DNA of 64,000 nucleotides from Beverwykella pulmonaria (lineage: Eukaryota; Ascomycota; Dothideomycetes; Pleosporales; Melanommataceae). Location: positions 2,575,837-2,639,836 of the forward strand of contig BCHH01000001.1 in NCBI GenBank assembly GCA_001599595.1, given 5' to 3'. The position numbers and the translations under genes are program-made. Positions 18,576-31,012 of this stretch are shown here, piece after piece (the stretch's first letter is position 1; every line of letters starts with the position of its first letter). Under the pieces are notes generated by a model. The model did not search any database. It was not told the DNA's origin and saw only the letters and a list, made by a program, of their open reading frames with translations.

Positions 18576-19571
18576 TTACGAACTCTCACTGTCTTCCCCG
18601 AAATCGCTGTGGGAGGTGAGTGACGCGTGCTCCACAGCGGCCATCTCGCCATTTCCCTTCCAACCGCAGGTATTGCACTTGATGCCAAACTTGTTGGTGT
18701 TGGTAAAGTAGTGCTTCTTCTTGAGCTCGCCACAGAGCTCTCGCGCTGCCTCGAGCATAACGTCATCATCGGAGTCGAAGAGCTTGACATCATTCTCCGT
18801 GTCTAGTGTCGAGGCGCCTGCCGGCACGAAGGCGATCGTGTCGTAATGTATGCCAGAGTAGACGAGAAAGCAGCGCTTGGGCTTTCCCTCATTGAACCTG
18901 TCCACTCTCAGATCCTCGACGTTGATGCTGCAAATCTCCACGTCGAATTCCTGCGACAGGATACTCAACTCGATGCCGCCTCCCCACGAATCCGAATACG
19001 ATATCCACTTGCAGTACTCGTCTGGAGTCCGCTGCAGCACGCCCTCGTTGTAACGCTCGGGGTCCGCTTGAATGGCTTGTGCAACCAGCGAGCGCAGCTC
19101 GGTCATCGAGTCGAGAGACGACGAGAGGACGGCGCTGCCGAGAGCTCGGAACATGCACGAATTATCATCGGGCATGACGCGGAGGACCATGGTGCCGCCA
19201 CGCGAAGGCACGTGAACCTCGGGTGTATCCTTGAGCTTGGGGTTCTGTTTCCGCTGGAGGGAAAGCGGCGCGGACGGTGACTGCTGAGACGCCGACTCTT
19301 CGGCTTGCACTGTTTCGCTAGGATCCCCAGTCGCCTGGGCGATGACAATAATTTGCGCTCCGTTGAGCTTGAGGTCCGTCTCCGCGAGGAGGGTTGACAT
19401 TCCGTATAGAGACGGATCCAGCGGCTGCGGAGGGAAGCCCCATTTCAGCTCAAAGAGCGGGAGGTCCGTGACGTCGGAGATGGAGGAGAGCAGATCGGAT
19501 ACAGCTGCATTATCGGGAAGAGACACCGTATGATTCCCATTGGGCGCACGCAGTCGTAGTCGGATCGGCAT
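18576..19571 (-). CDS. OTU1: Ubiquitin thioesterase OTU1 (YOD1 family)
   Basis: 331 residues, single exon. Residues 1-80 form a UBX-like beta-grasp domain (MPIRLRLRAPNG...). The OTU cysteine protease domain spans about 126-250: LRVMPDDNSCMFRALG carries D136 and catalytic C139, and SGIHYD carries catalytic H242. A C-terminal C2H2-type finger follows (KCNTCGWKG ... EHASLTSH, 299-321). This UBX-OTU-zinc finger order is that of yeast Otu1 and human YOD1, which bind Cdc48/p97 through the UBX-like part and remove ubiquitin from its substrates in the ER-associated degradation pathway. All key residues are present. The start at 19571 gives the normal N-terminus. It is divergent from the RSC subunit gene, with 444 bp between. 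Confidence 0.95.
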   Translation of the reverse strand: MPIRLRLRAPNGNHTVSLPDNAAVSDLLSSISDVTDLPLFELKWGFPPQPLDPSLYGMSTLLAETDLKLNGAQIIVIAQATGDPSETVQAEESASQQSPSAPLSLQRKQNPKLKDTPEVHVPSRGGTMVLRVMPDDNSCMFRALGSAVLSSSLDSMTELRSLVAQAIQADPERYNEGVLQRTPDEYCKWISYSDSWGGGIELSILSQEFDVEICSINVEDLRVDRFNEGKPKRCFLVYSGIHYDTIAFVPAGASTLDTENDVKLFDSDDDVMLEAARELCGELKKKHYFTNTNKFGIKCNTCGWKGNGEMAAVEHASLTSHSDFGEDSESS

Positions 19572-20015
19572 GTTGCGGCTGCTGTGCGTCTTGTTTTGGC
19601 TGTGCTGGCGTGTTAGAAAGAGAGGGAGAGACAGAACGATGAGTGGTATGATAGTATCGGAAGCACACCAGAAAGCTATCGGAACAGCAGAGAGCGCTGT
19701 TTGAGTGTCGGTATAGTATGCGAGGGGGTTGCCGTGAGGGTGACTATATAACCACGCAATTGCGGGAAGTGAAAGGTGTCGATAGCGAGGAAGTCACTTC
19801 ACGTATTGATGTTGCTGTTGATTGCTGTGAAGGACGGGCGGCGCTGGACAGGTGAGTGAAAGTTCCGGGCGCCACGCCGAAAGCCGGAAAGCGCTATCCC
19901 TGCGGCGATCGTCGCGGCGGAAAGTTCAGCCGGCCGCCGATTGGCTGCCTGAAGCGCGACTTCTCCATGCACTTGGCTTCGACCCTCGGACGCGCCATCT
20001 CCATCCCTCCGTAGC

Positions 20016-22912
20016 ATGGCCTCGAATCTGCGTTTTGCCTACTACAGTGCTGCAGAAACGCCCAAAACCAAGCCCGAAGCGATCGCGATGGCATCAGCAA
20101 GCGCAGCGAGCGACACCCCCGTGCCCACGACAGAAACCGCCGACCCGCCAGCCTCCTCGAGCGCATCGTCAATTGTGACGGAGCCAGAATGGCGGGCCAT
20201 GTCAGCGCTGCTGTCCACCATGTACGCGCACAGGACCGAAGAGTAAGTGTTGCGCGTTGTATGCGCTTTGCACCTTGCGGAGCTGGCGAATGCTGACCCA
20301 TGCCCGCGCAGTGGCTACGACCCTACCAAGCTCTTCCAGCGCAAAGTGAACAAGCGCTCGCTGCCCGACTACTACGATGTCATCAAGGAGCCCATGGCCC
20401 TGAGCATCATCAAGACCAAGGTCGCGCAGAAGGAGTACAGGTCCTTCGCCGAGTTCGTTCGCGATTTCGCCCTGGTCCCCCACAACGCCCAAGTCTACAA
20501 CCGACAGGACTCGCAGGCCTATGTCGACGCCCTGGAAGTCAAGCGGGTGCTCGAGGAAGAGCTGAAGAAGCTGGTGGATGAGAAGGTCATCACCGAGGAG
20601 ACGGCCACGTTACCCTACCTCGGAGAAATCCCGGAGCAGGACCCGCTCCTTCCAGAAGAGGAAGAGGAGGAGGAGGAAGACGACGAAGAAGAGGAGGACG
20701 AGGACGAAGACGTAGAAGAAGAGGATGATGACGAAGGCAGGCGGAAGAAGAAGCGCGGTCCGCGGTCAACGGCAGCCATCACCAAACGGGACGGGGGTGC
20801 GAAAGCCAGAGATGAGCTTGCCAAGAACGACGACCCGGAGTCGCGGAAAAAGCGCGGCCGCCCTCCGCGCGTCGACACGCCCATGGAAGCCCGGATCAAG
20901 GCCATCATGAAGGGAATCCGAAAACCTCGAAATTCTCTGAACAAGCTCATGGTCAGCGCGTTTGAACGCGTCCCGGACAAGGCTGTCATGCCCGAATACC
21001 ATGCCGAGATCAAGAATCCCATGGCCATGGATGTTTTGAAGCGCAAGCTGAAGCGCAAGAAGTACAAGTCTGTGGATGACTTTATGATCGATGTCGAGCT
21101 CATGTTCGAGAACGCCAAGAAATACAACGAAGACGACAGCCAGGTATACAAAGATGCTGTGCATCTTCAGAAAGAGGCTCGAGTCATTGCGCAGCAAGAG
21201 AAGGACAAACCCGATACCGATTTTGTCATGGAAGAAGGCCGCATCCCCATGCCGAATGGCATTCTCCACAACGGCGAGCTCTGGAAGGTTGGCGATTGGA
21301 TCCACATTCAGAATGCGAACGATCTGACCAAGCCCATCGTTGCCCAAATATACCGCACCTGGCAGGACGCCGAGGGTGGCAAATGGGTCAACGCCTGCTG
21401 GTACTACCGGCCGGAGCAGACGGTGCATCGCTGGGATCGGCACTTCTTGGAGAACGAGGTGGTCAAGACGGGGCAGTATCGTGACCATCGCATCGAGGAA
21501 GTTGTGGACCGCTGCTTCGTCATGTTCTTCACGCGATACAACAAAGGCCGACCGCGGGATTTTCCGGCCGATAAAGAGATCTACGTGTGCGAAGCGCGCT
21601 ACAACGAGGAGAAGCATAAACTGAACAAGATCAAAACATGGGCGAGCTGTTTACCGGACGAGGTTCGCGACAAGGATTATGTGATGGATTTGTTTGACGC
21701 GCCCCGGAAGCTGAAAAAGGTGCCCAGCCCCATCGCGTATCTCCTCAAGGACGAGCAGACGGAGGACGACGAGCTTCCCAAACCAGAGTGGGGTGCTGAA
21801 AACGCGCCTCCTAAAATCGGTGCTGTTCACCGCCGCCCTCGTGATCCAAAGGTAAGCTATTCACCTGTGATGGCTCCGCTTCACTTCTGCAACCAATGAA
21901 AGCAACATACGCTCACAACTTTGTACAGGACTCTCCACCACCCGAACCAACTCCATCTCCGCCGCCGCCGCCTCCACCTGCGCCTGTCATGGCAACTCAG
22001 AGCCTCCCGCCCCCTACTAATGGCTATGGCGGCGATTCGCAGAGGAACTACCCAATTGCCCAGGCGCCCATGGTGTCACCTATGCCTGTATCAGCTCCCC
22101 AACAGCACCACGCACCTCCCGCATACACACCGACCCACCCTATGCAATACCACACTCACTCGCAATCGCCCGCTCCGCCCGTCTCACATCACTCTATCCC
22201 CCAGGCGCCGGGCTTTCAACCCATCACACCCCACCTGCCATTCGCAACACCGCAACCTGCCGCGCCCATGACCCAATTTGCAACACCCCGGCCTGCGCCG
22301 TCCTACCAGCAACCTCTTGTCCACCAGGCACCAGTTGGCTACAAGGCTCCGCAGCCTGTGGAGGTTTACATCCTCAACGATCACGCTAATGCCTCTATCC
22401 CCCAGGAGATCCGCGAACAATTCCAGCGCGACGAGCAAGGGCGAGTTCTCTTCTTCACAGCTCCACCGCTCAACACAACACACTTCGTGAGCAGGCCGGG
22501 TCAAACCCTTGGCCACTCTGTGCGGTACCTCGCCGCAAAAGCGGCGCGCGATGCCGAGCGAGCTGCTAAGCGGAAAGCGGACGAGGCAGATGCTGCAGCA
22601 CGGGAAGAGCAGGCGAAGAAGGCGCGCATGGAAGCAGCTGAACAGCTCAAGAAAGATGTGGAACAGCTCAGTGTGAAGGCCGTGGCGGCATGGGAGAACC
22701 AGCTTGTCCTTGCGACAAAGAAGGATTTCGAGGCTCTTTTTGCGAACGAAGAGTTGGCGGATGGAATCACGAAACAACTCGACCAGCTAGCAGAGCTGCA
22801 GAAGGATGCTGTCGCGAGGAACAAGGAGAGGGAGGCGAAGCTGCAACAGCAGAAAACAAAATTGTATACCCCAATTACTGGCATGACGGTCAGGCTGGAG
22901 GAGAGGTACTGA
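20016..22912 (+). CDS. RSC1: RSC chromatin-remodelling subunit Rsc1/Rsc2 (two bromodomains plus BAH)
   Basis: Exons 20016-20242, 20312-21851 and 21929-22912, with introns of 69 and 77 bp (GTAAGT...GCGCAG; GTAAGC...TACAG), give 916 residues. Domains in order: bromodomain 1 (about 60-165, with the acetyl-lysine Asn in PHNAQVYN), a Glu/Asp run (about 191-221), basic RGRPPR-like segment, bromodomain 2 (about 284-385, FENAKKYN), BAH domain (about 400-520, LWKVGDWIHI ... WYYRPEQT), a Pro/Gln-rich region (about 590-720) and a C-terminal Ala/Glu/Lys coiled coil (about 785-910). This is the layout of yeast Rsc1/Rsc2 and animal polybromo. The nuclear RSC complex slides and ejects nucleosomes; this subunit reads acetylated histones and, through BAH, the nucleosome. 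Most filamentous ascomycetes have a single Rsc1/2-type gene, so the symbol is for the pair. Confidence 0.93.
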
Positions 22913-23397
22913 GGGAGAGGTGGATCGGTCTGCATGGTAAGGAATTCCCTACCCGGCGAATGGAATTGCACTGTGTAAGCGTAGGCGTATGGACATAATG
23001 GCGTTCATAGGATACGCATTTGGGCTCAGCAAGTGCCATCATTGCGTCTTGTTATTCCTTTGTATAGTACATGTACAATGTTAGTTGGATCATGTCTTCA
23101 ATCTGTTCTGTCGTTCACATGCTCTCTGAATAAGCTCCGAGTTCTCGGGAATGCGCGTCGGCCAATGGGCGCTCTCTAGTTGCTGGGCGTAATGAACCTC
23201 GGCTTCCCCAGCTTTTAGCGTACACCACGATGCCTTCATGGCACGGATTTGTGGAGAGAATGTAATCGACTTAGCGGCCGAGGTACAGCACCTTCAAAAC
23301 TAATCCCAGAGCATGCAGCAGCAGCTCTAACTCTCACTCCTTCTTCCCATCTTTACTCCCTGGGAATCCGCGTCCTCGAGCCTTCCCATCCGCCATC
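22913..23397. other. Intergenic between RSC subunit and acyl-CoA dehydrogenase genes
   Basis: Tandem orientation. Contains the RSC gene's 3' end and the dehydrogenase promoter; a pyrimidine-rich stretch (TCTCACTCCTTCTTCCC) precedes the ATG. No gene seen. Confidence 0.4.
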
Positions 23398-25223
23398 ATG
23401 CCGCACGAAACCCTCACCCGCGAGTCCGTCGCCGCCCACAACAAGCCGGACGACTTGTGGTGCATTATCGACCACAAAGTCTACGATCTCTCCGACTTTG
23501 TCGACGCGCACCCGGGCGGCTCCGTCGTCCTCGAGCAAGTCGCTGGCACCGACGCAACCTCCGCCTTCTACAACCTGCACCGGCAGGAAGTACTCCAGAA
23601 GTACGCCTCTTTGTGCATCGGCACGATAGAGGGCGAGAAATCCGAGGTCATTGTTCCGCAGCCGGGGGATCTGAGCCCGGTGCCGTATGCCGAACCGCTG
23701 TGGCTGCGCCCGCAGTTCAAGAGCCCGTACTTTAATGAGAGTCATCGGCAGTTGAGGAGGAAGGTGCGGGAGTTTGTAGACACGCATGTGACGCCCGAGG
23801 CGCAGGAGAAGGAGAAGGATGGCACGTACATCTCGCAGGAGCTCATCGATCTCATGGCGAAGAACGACGTGCTAGCTATGCGGCTGGGGCCCGGCAAGCA
23901 CTTGCACGGCAAGAACCTGTTCGGCGTAGTCAAAGGCGAGGACTTTGATTATCTGCACGATATGGTGCTAGCGCAGGAATTTGTGAGAGCCAACGCGAGA
24001 GGCTTTCAGGACGGGAATATGGCGGGCATGATGATTAGTTTGACGGCGGTTCTGCAGTGGATGGGGAATGAGGAGATCAAGTTGAGGGTTGCGGATGAGG
24101 TTTTGTCGGGCAAGAAGAAGATGTGCTTGGCGATCACGGAGGCGTTTGCTGGTATGTTTCCTATCTCTCGTCTCCCGTTTCTTTACTTTGGTGCCAAGCC
24201 GGGGTCGATGTTGATATGATGGATAGGAAGCGATGTCGCCGGTCTCCGCACCACGGCCACCAAGACTCCGGACGGAAAACACTACATTGTCCGCGGAACC
24301 AAGAAATGGATCACCAACGGCATGTGGTGCGATTACTTTGTCACTGGCTGCCGAACCGAAAAAGGCTTCTCCGTCTTGCTCATCCCCCGTCAGGAAGGCG
24401 TCGAGACAAGTTTGATCAAGACGTCGTACTCGACCGCCGCGGGGACCGCATTCGTAGAGTTCAACGACGTGAAGGTGCCGGTTGAGAATCTGCTGGGTGA
24501 GGAACACAAGGGGTTTATTGTCATCAGTAAGTTGTGTGCAACGCCCTGGCCATACGGTTCTAGATGCGGGATAGAAGAGGCAGGCAGGCTAACGATTGTG
24601 GTATCAAGTGTCCAACTTCAACCACGAACGCTTCATGATGTGCTGCGGTGTCATCCGCATGTCTCGCACCGTTGTGGAGGAATGTCTCAAGTGGTGCAAC
24701 CAACGCATTGTCTTCGGCAAGCCATTGATCGAGCAGCCTGCTATTAGGCAAAAGTGAGTCCCGATCTGTCCTATCCCATCACCTACCCCATTGTCACCTC
24801 CCCAACCATGCATCACCAACAGTCTCCTTACCTTCTCATCGAAATGAGATCCGAGATTGGACACATCGACTAACCACTCTCTACAGACTCGCCAAAATGA
24901 TCTCCCACGTCGAGGCAAACCAAGCTTGGCTGGAATCCATCGCGTACCAAATGACCAACATGTCGTACGCCCAACAATCTAAACTTTTGGGTGGACCCAT
25001 CGGCCTGCTCAAGTCCTTCGCCACACGCTCGGCCCACGAAATCGCTGACGAGGCGGTCAACATTTTCGGAGGCAGGGGCATTACCGCGAGCGGAATGGGG
25101 AGAGTGGTTGAGATGTTTCACCGCACGTATAAGTTTGATGCGATCCTGGGCGGGACCGAGGAGATATTGGCTGATTTAGGGGTTCGGCAGGCTATGAAGG
25201 GGTTCCCCAAATCGATGCTGTAG
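23398..25223 (+). CDS. Cytochrome b5-acyl-CoA dehydrogenase fusion protein
   Basis: Four exons (23398-24151, 24227-24526, 24609-24753, 24887-25223) with canonical splice sites and one clear branch site (GCTAAC) give 511 residues. Residues 1-75 are a cytochrome b5-type heme domain: LWCIIDHKVYDLSDF, DAHPGGS with heme ligand H38, and H61 in NLHRQ. Residues about 95-511 are an acyl-CoA dehydrogenase: N-terminal helical domain, the TEAFAGSDVAGLRTTA FAD/substrate loop, KKWITNG, and a C-terminal domain with QRIVFGKPL, FGGRGIT and the catalytic-region GGTEEIL. Such fusions are widespread in filamentous ascomycetes and are thought to act in beta-oxidation of fatty or branched acyl-CoAs; the heme domain may pass electrons. 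The C-terminus SML is only a weak match to a peroxisomal targeting tripeptide, so location is open. Confidence 0.92.
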
Positions 25224-26562
25224 ATGCTGTACTGCCATGGTAGAGAGTCGAATGTAGGATAGCATAGGAGACAAAGTCTTCAAGATCACTGACCATCAAA
25301 CTTGGATTCTATTGGTTGTACGTGCGTAATCCAATCTATTCGCGACAAAGACGGTGAAGAAAAGGGATGGTTTTTATTACTGTCTGTCTAATGAAGCTGT
25401 AAGACCATGGGCTCCGATCGAGGATATTGCCTGATCGGGTGACACGGGTACGATTGGACTAACGCCTCCAAGCGTTTGACATGTAACGGGAAGCTGGTCG
25501 TGGAACGGAACCTTTCTGGAACGCCGTCAGAGAAAACTTTGCGCTCGCGATCACAACACCAGCATCAACCCTCTAGACAAGATCACGATAAAATAACCTT
25601 TATGCGAACCCCTTTGACCCCACCAATCACCAAGCACACAGACACCTAGAGTATTTCGGGACACGGTGCTTGACCGCTTCCACGCATCCACGTGTTATCT
25701 GTCGTGCATGAGCTCAGGCCGATCTAGATTGGGGCATGCAGATTGCGGAATGGGGATTGCATTGCCTAGATGCCACTGCGCCGCCGATACGTGTCACCTG
25801 CGCAGGGCAGGGGGTGGTGACCTCAGGCGAGCATGCGACATGGTGAAGGTTGGGAAGGTCGTCAAGGTCTGTGAGAGAGGTGCTTGCGAGGGCGAGGGTG
25901 ATAGTTTGGGCGTTACGCTGCGGCTTAAAGGGTCCATGTTCCTGCAGGTGAACATGGGCGACTAGATGCAGGGCAGCGCGGAGAATGGCGTGGAAAGAAG
26001 GCGGCGGTTAGTCAGTCACGGCTGCGCGGCTGCGGCTGCGAACTGCACACTTCGGCGAGCACGCATGCACGGCGGCTCGAGTCGTGAGTCGTGCCATGGT
26101 TCCAGGTTGCGTGCGCTGGATTGCGTGCGGGCCGGACTGGGGCCGTCGCCTCTGCTCTTTATAAGGCGTGCGTGAGCGCCGGTCGGAGCGGCCGTCTGCG
26201 TCACCTATTCACCTTTACCTTGCCATCAGCGTCTTGCTTTTCACACCACACCACACCACACCACTCCTGAGGGAAAAAGAAAGAACGTACCTATTCACCG
26301 CTACTCCTGCCTGCGTACTGCACACAAGAGTCGAAGCTGTTTGGTCTTAAAGAGACTGTGCCGACGTTTCTCCTCTGGTTCCAGTACCTGTTTTATCTCC
26401 GCCTTATCTGCACGCCGGACTCAACACCTCAACACAAGCCACGCCACACCTCCGTCATCACACATACGTACATACACCACTGCCTACCGCTGCACCGCCT
26501 CGCTCCTCCGCTCTCGCACGCACCTAGACACACTCTCTACCACAACTACACTCACAGCAATC
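25224..26562. promoter_or_regulatory. Long promoter/5' leader region of the AN1 gene
   Basis: About 1.3 kb without a gene. A TATA-like TTTATAAGG is at 26158-26166, and a tandem CACAC run (about 26242-26263) lies in the presumed 5' leader. The stretch 25700-26150 is GC-rich with several short open frames that look random. A roughly 400 bp leader is suggested by the distance from the TATA box to the ATG at 26563. Confidence 0.4.
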
Positions 26563-27171
26563 ATGCGCCGCAGCGACAGCATCTCGAGCGTCAGCTCCAG
26601 CACCTCCGCGGACGAAGAGACGATGCAGATCTTCGTCAAGGACATCTCTGGCCTCAACAGTAAGTCTCCCAACAACCCAAGCGACTCCAAGGAGTTCAGA
26701 ACCCGCGGGAACTGCGGCACTGGTAACGACAAGATACTGACGAGATTCCAAACAGCAATCCCTCTCACCCTCCCCTCCAACACCTCCATATCCACACTCC
26801 GCACCCTCCTCGCGCTCCGCACTAACACCCCCACATCCGAACTGCGCCTCGTGCACGCGGGAAAGCACCTCTCATCATCTCTCCAAACCCTCTCGTCCTA
26901 CGCCATCCCACCCAACAGCACGCTACACATGGCGCTGCCCCTGCGCGGCGGCATGCCCCCGCGAAAGCAAAAGTGCTCGTTCAAGGACTGCAAGGGCGCT
27001 GCGCAGCGCATTGTCGGCGAGTGCAGTTTCTGCGAGGGGAGGTTCTGCGGCAGTCATAGGTTGCTAGAGGATCATAAGTGTGAGGGGTTGGAAGACTGTA
27101 AGAAGGAGTCCCACGAGAGGAATGCAGAGCGGTTGATTGCGGAGAGGACGGTGGCCATTAAGGGGATTTAG
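26563..27171 (+). CDS. Ubiquitin-like / AN1-type zinc finger protein
   Basis: Exons 26563-26659 and 26756-27171; the 96 bp intron (GTAAGT...AAACAG) is a multiple of three and open in frame, so unspliced RNA would also be translatable. The spliced protein is 170 residues. Residues about 21-100 are ubiquitin-like: MQIFVKDISGLN joins directly to TIPLTLPSNTS, with LVHAGKHLSSSLQTLSSY matching ubiquitin's RLIFAGKQLEDGRTLSDY. Residues about 105-142 form an AN1 finger with ligands in CSFKDC, CSFCEGRFCGSH and HKC. The order matches the fungal ubiquitin-AN1 family, which is linked to proteasome and stress responses; the exact role is not known to me. The start was chosen at MRRSDS because upstream in-frame residues look like leader sequence. 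Confidence 0.88.
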   Translation: MRRSDSISSVSSSTSADEETMQIFVKDISGLNSKSPNNPSDSKEFRTRGNCGTGNDKILTRFQTAIPLTLPSNTSISTLRTLLALRTNTPTSELRLVHAGKHLSSSLQTLSSYAIPPNSTLHMALPLRGGMPPRKQKCSFKDCKGAAQRIVGECSFCEGRFCGSHRLLEDHKCEGLEDCKKESHERNAERLIAERTVAIKGI

Positions 27172-30100
27172 AGACGCCCTAGACGGAAAAGAAGAAGAGA
27201 AAAAGGCAAGATGGTGGAGAGGGATATAATTTGGCTTGAGCGAATTCGTCCAGCGATTTGCGGGTTTGCGATGCGTAATACACTGCTCTTTGTTTTTTCG
27301 GTTTGGCACGTGAGCATGGCGTCTTTGATCGGGCGGTCGCTTTGAGCGGGATAGCGATAGCGACAGCGTTATATGGTTATCGTATTGGTAGCTAGCCAGG
27401 CCCTGATAATTCATCTCTACATACACGTCAACATCTCCAGCATCCATAGAATGCTCACCATGTTTATGTACGAGCATTGCGCTATCTCTCCGCCTCCTAT
27501 TAATCTCACGTACCTTTACTCCTTACGCATGTTAGCAGCTCCTATCATTTAGAGTTTTTACCTCACACCCCCCTTTTTGCAATTTGCTTTTCCCTGACCA
27601 GCCTTACCAGCCTGTCTAATGCACCTACATATTTCATTTGATCCCCCTTTCGACGCCTCTTACATCAGTGATCTATTCGCTGCAACTATTAAGTTCCGTG
27701 GCGTCACGTCGCTGGGCCGTTCCACGTCAAAGGGATGTTCGTAGGTTTAGCCTATGTGTGCGCACACAATACCGTAGTGTGGGTTAGACACGGCTAGGGT
27801 GCATGTAACTTCATGGGTGAAAGAGCTCACTACTAGTTTAGAGAGTGGATGGGAAAGAGGTGGTGAATGTGAAGATAGTAGAGGAACGGACGGACGGGGT
27901 CACTATGTGGAAAGAAAAAAATATTGAAAAGGTTGAGGGAGGAGAGTGAGAGTGCAAGATTTAAGTGAAGTAGTTGCCCGAGATGGATCAAGACGGATGC
28001 CAGGTTTCCGGTGGATAAGGGAGAAGTTTGAGAGTCATGTATGCAACCAGAGCTACGAACCTTCTGGTCCAGAGGAGATGGTGAATGACTCTGAGAAGGT
28101 CCGACTAATAGGAATAGGTGTCGGGTTTCTAATGAGTAGTGAGTACATCGGGAAGTCAAGCGCGCGGAGCTCATGTGTGCAGTCAACCTTGGACGCAGTA
28201 TTGTATCCGTTGCGGTATGCCAGCGACTTGTTACAGCATGGACCTCAGGTTGTATCCATATCCATTGAATAAGCCCCAGGCTGCAACTCCTCGGGCTTTC
28301 TTTTCGCCTCGACATTCCTTTGATTCAGACAGCGGCCATTGCAATGCACCGACCGCGGTGTCACGGATCTGATACTGCAAGTAACATCTGTAAATTAGCG
28401 CGGGGAGTACCACGATGGCAAAACAATCCCCATACCCACATTACCCTTCTCCAGACTCTACCATGCAGCATGCTCCATGGTTCGCTCCCGATTACCCCAA
28501 TTTCAGAAATGTCTCGGGGAAGGGTGAGAGGCGCTTCATGTTTTCTCCACGCCCAGGACGCCAGCTCAAGTCTGGTCTCTTCTTCACACTCCGGACGGGC
28601 GGTCCATTTCCTCTCCGTGCGTTGGTCTTGGGGCTCGGTTTCTTCCCATTCTTTTTTATCATGCAGGCGGCGGGAGGATTTGGAAGATGGAGTGGGTTAC
28701 ATGTCTCCACTGCGGATCTGGAGTGCCCCAATTCAAGATGCTCTAAGATGCTAGTGGAAGTAGGTAGTGGGGAGACCGTTGTTTGCCTGGTCAATCCATT
28801 GAAAAAGTGTCGGAGCGGTATGGCAGTTCTCCCGGTGGGATATATCGAACGTAGCTAAGTAATTAGATCCGATGCAGGAAGTGCCAACAAAAGGCGCCAG
28901 GTAAGATCGTAAAGGAACCAGTGACGTACTGATATAATCCGGTCATTTGTTGGGGAAAAGAAAAACCGACAAGGCAATCAGAGTCGCGGTTACAGATACA
29001 TGCTCCCGTAGTTCATCCGAGTTAGTCTCTAGAGCATCATGAGGCCTGATCCGGCCAGCGAGCAAGGACGGCGCGGATCATCTTTCGTCTTGGTGGGCTT
29101 GGCAAGCCTCAACACCACAGCTCCCATCGATCTCACCGCTTGTCTGCGATCCTCTGCCGCTCTCTCGCGCCCCGTATCCCACGCATCCCAGCTTTTCTTC
29201 GCACTTCACTCCACCTCCTAGTTGCACGTTATCTTTTCATCCCAATCTACGGTAGACCTGGAGTAGCCAGACAGAGCCCCACGCATATGCGATTCAGTCA
29301 CAGCATCCGCACTGCAAGCGCGATGGCATCTTCCCCAGTTATGTCTTCGCATTCAGCCGCACTTGCTCCCTCGCGCGGGCCGCGTTTGGCTACCGCACGT
29401 ACGTTCTGGAGTGCCCCTAGATGCGCCCTTCCTATCTCCTATCTAAAGCAGAAATGCGCGGCTAGTTCATCCCAAGAGATCTCGCCAAGCCGCCGATCAA
29501 TCGGACCGTTCTTGCGTCAAGCATCAAACGCGCTTGCTATGGAGGCTGTGCGCAAGAGATAATGGCCTTGAAGCTCGCAGAATCACAAGTGGACGTCCCA
29601 ACAGTCGGGGCGCGGTTAGCCTCGTTGCAACACACCTGCCTTGGCGGAGTGGGATTCGCGACACCTTTGAGCAGCCCAAACGCCGCTGGTGACGTGCTGA
29701 GCACCCTGCGCAGATCGTTTCGTCCGACCTTCTGTGAATGAACATGTGCGATTTGCTAAACCGCTTTCGGCCGTCCTAGTTGGTTCTTCCGTCTTGGTTG
29801 TGCTCGACGACTCGCTGTTTACCTCCGGCTCCTTCCTCTTGCCAGCGTTTGTTCCTCTTTCATATCGCCCACTTAGCCATTGAGAGTGTCCAGAAGGGGC
29901 ACGAATGTCGCCATGTTTCTCAGTGGTTGTACGGTCCGCAGTCTGGCCATTCCGGCGCCGAGTGATGAGTGCATAGATGGGGATGCTAAGGCGGGGGTGT
30001 ACTCACTGTCTTGGCTGGTGGAACCCCTCAGGGTCCCTCACTGCCCACACCTCCCGCCAGTACACGCCAAGAGCCTCCGGGTGAGCATCCCGCTCCGCTA

Positions 30101-31012
30101 TTCCATCTTTCTAACATCTTGCGCCTGTAGTCATCAAGGGGAGTTATGCCCGGCCAGCAGCTTCTCATGGCAGTGAAACGCCAGAGTTCGCATTCATCAC
30201 CTTATCCCAGTCTCTACGAATCAAGTTTATAGTTCTCTGCTCTGGAGTTGCATAGTCTCCAATTTCCGTTAAGCTACAGGTCTCTCCTGCAGTCGTCCGC
30301 GGTCGAGGGGGCTGAGCACCAGAGATCGATGATGCCTTGCCGGTGAGCCCTTCCAGTGACGAGTGATGTCATCTGCAATACACCTCACTGATGGACTAAA
30401 TTGCGTCCACCCAGGATACCGTTGATAAATGCTCATCCGCTAATCCCAGCGGCATTCAGATTTCACCATCATCCCGTATCGGGACGGTATCTTGGACCGC
30501 GTACTTCTTGGCGCGCACTGACAAACACCGCCCTGAGACTGGCGGAGTTGAGGATTCCGCATTGGCTATGGAGCTTCTGATCTTGGCTGTTCTTGGGTTG
30601 TTTCCTTGCGTTGCTTGTGTGCCTGATGACTCTAATTCACCACTACACGGTCGGTTTGACTACCACGTCACCATAGACGAAATCCCAGCCACCCGCGTAC
30701 GCCCACAAGAGGCGACATGTGCGCTTGCATTGGTACTTATGGATCCCATCAAAGGGTCTCTCACCAATCAACCCTCTTATCTTGCTCACCCAGTTTTAGG
30801 ACCCATCCGGGAGACTTCTTATACTTCGAGAGGCCCCACGTACCTGTTCCCCCACCTGTTATCCAGAAAATAGCTATTGATTTTCAATTTGATCCTCACT
30901 TCTTCTTACTGAGCCCGGCCCCTCTGTCCTTTTGTGTTGAATTCCTGCATTTGTCATCCGCTCATCTTGGTTTTTTTTTGGATTGACAACAAACCTACCC
31001 CACAAACCAGAG
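27172..31012. other. 3.8 kb gene-poor stretch
   Basis: Many open frames of 60-160 codons on both strands, none with a recognisable domain or supporting splice structure (the longest are 28415-28858 + and 27833-28315 -). I see no RNA gene. The last few hundred bases should carry the promoter of the MFS gene; a T-run precedes its ATG. Confidence 0.4.

Noticed and set aside
20615..21617. Long antisense frames opposite the RSC subunit, including a poly-Ser run
   Set aside because: The Ser run is the complement of the Glu/Asp run in the real protein; no independent support.
28415..28858. 147-codon + frame in the 27-31 kb stretch
   Set aside because: No domain, no intron signals, and an equally long frame lies opposite; not supportable as a gene.
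30508..30873. 121-codon frame with a hydrophobic segment, possible small secreted protein
   Set aside because: The hydrophobic part is internal, no family match, no splice or promoter support; likely random.
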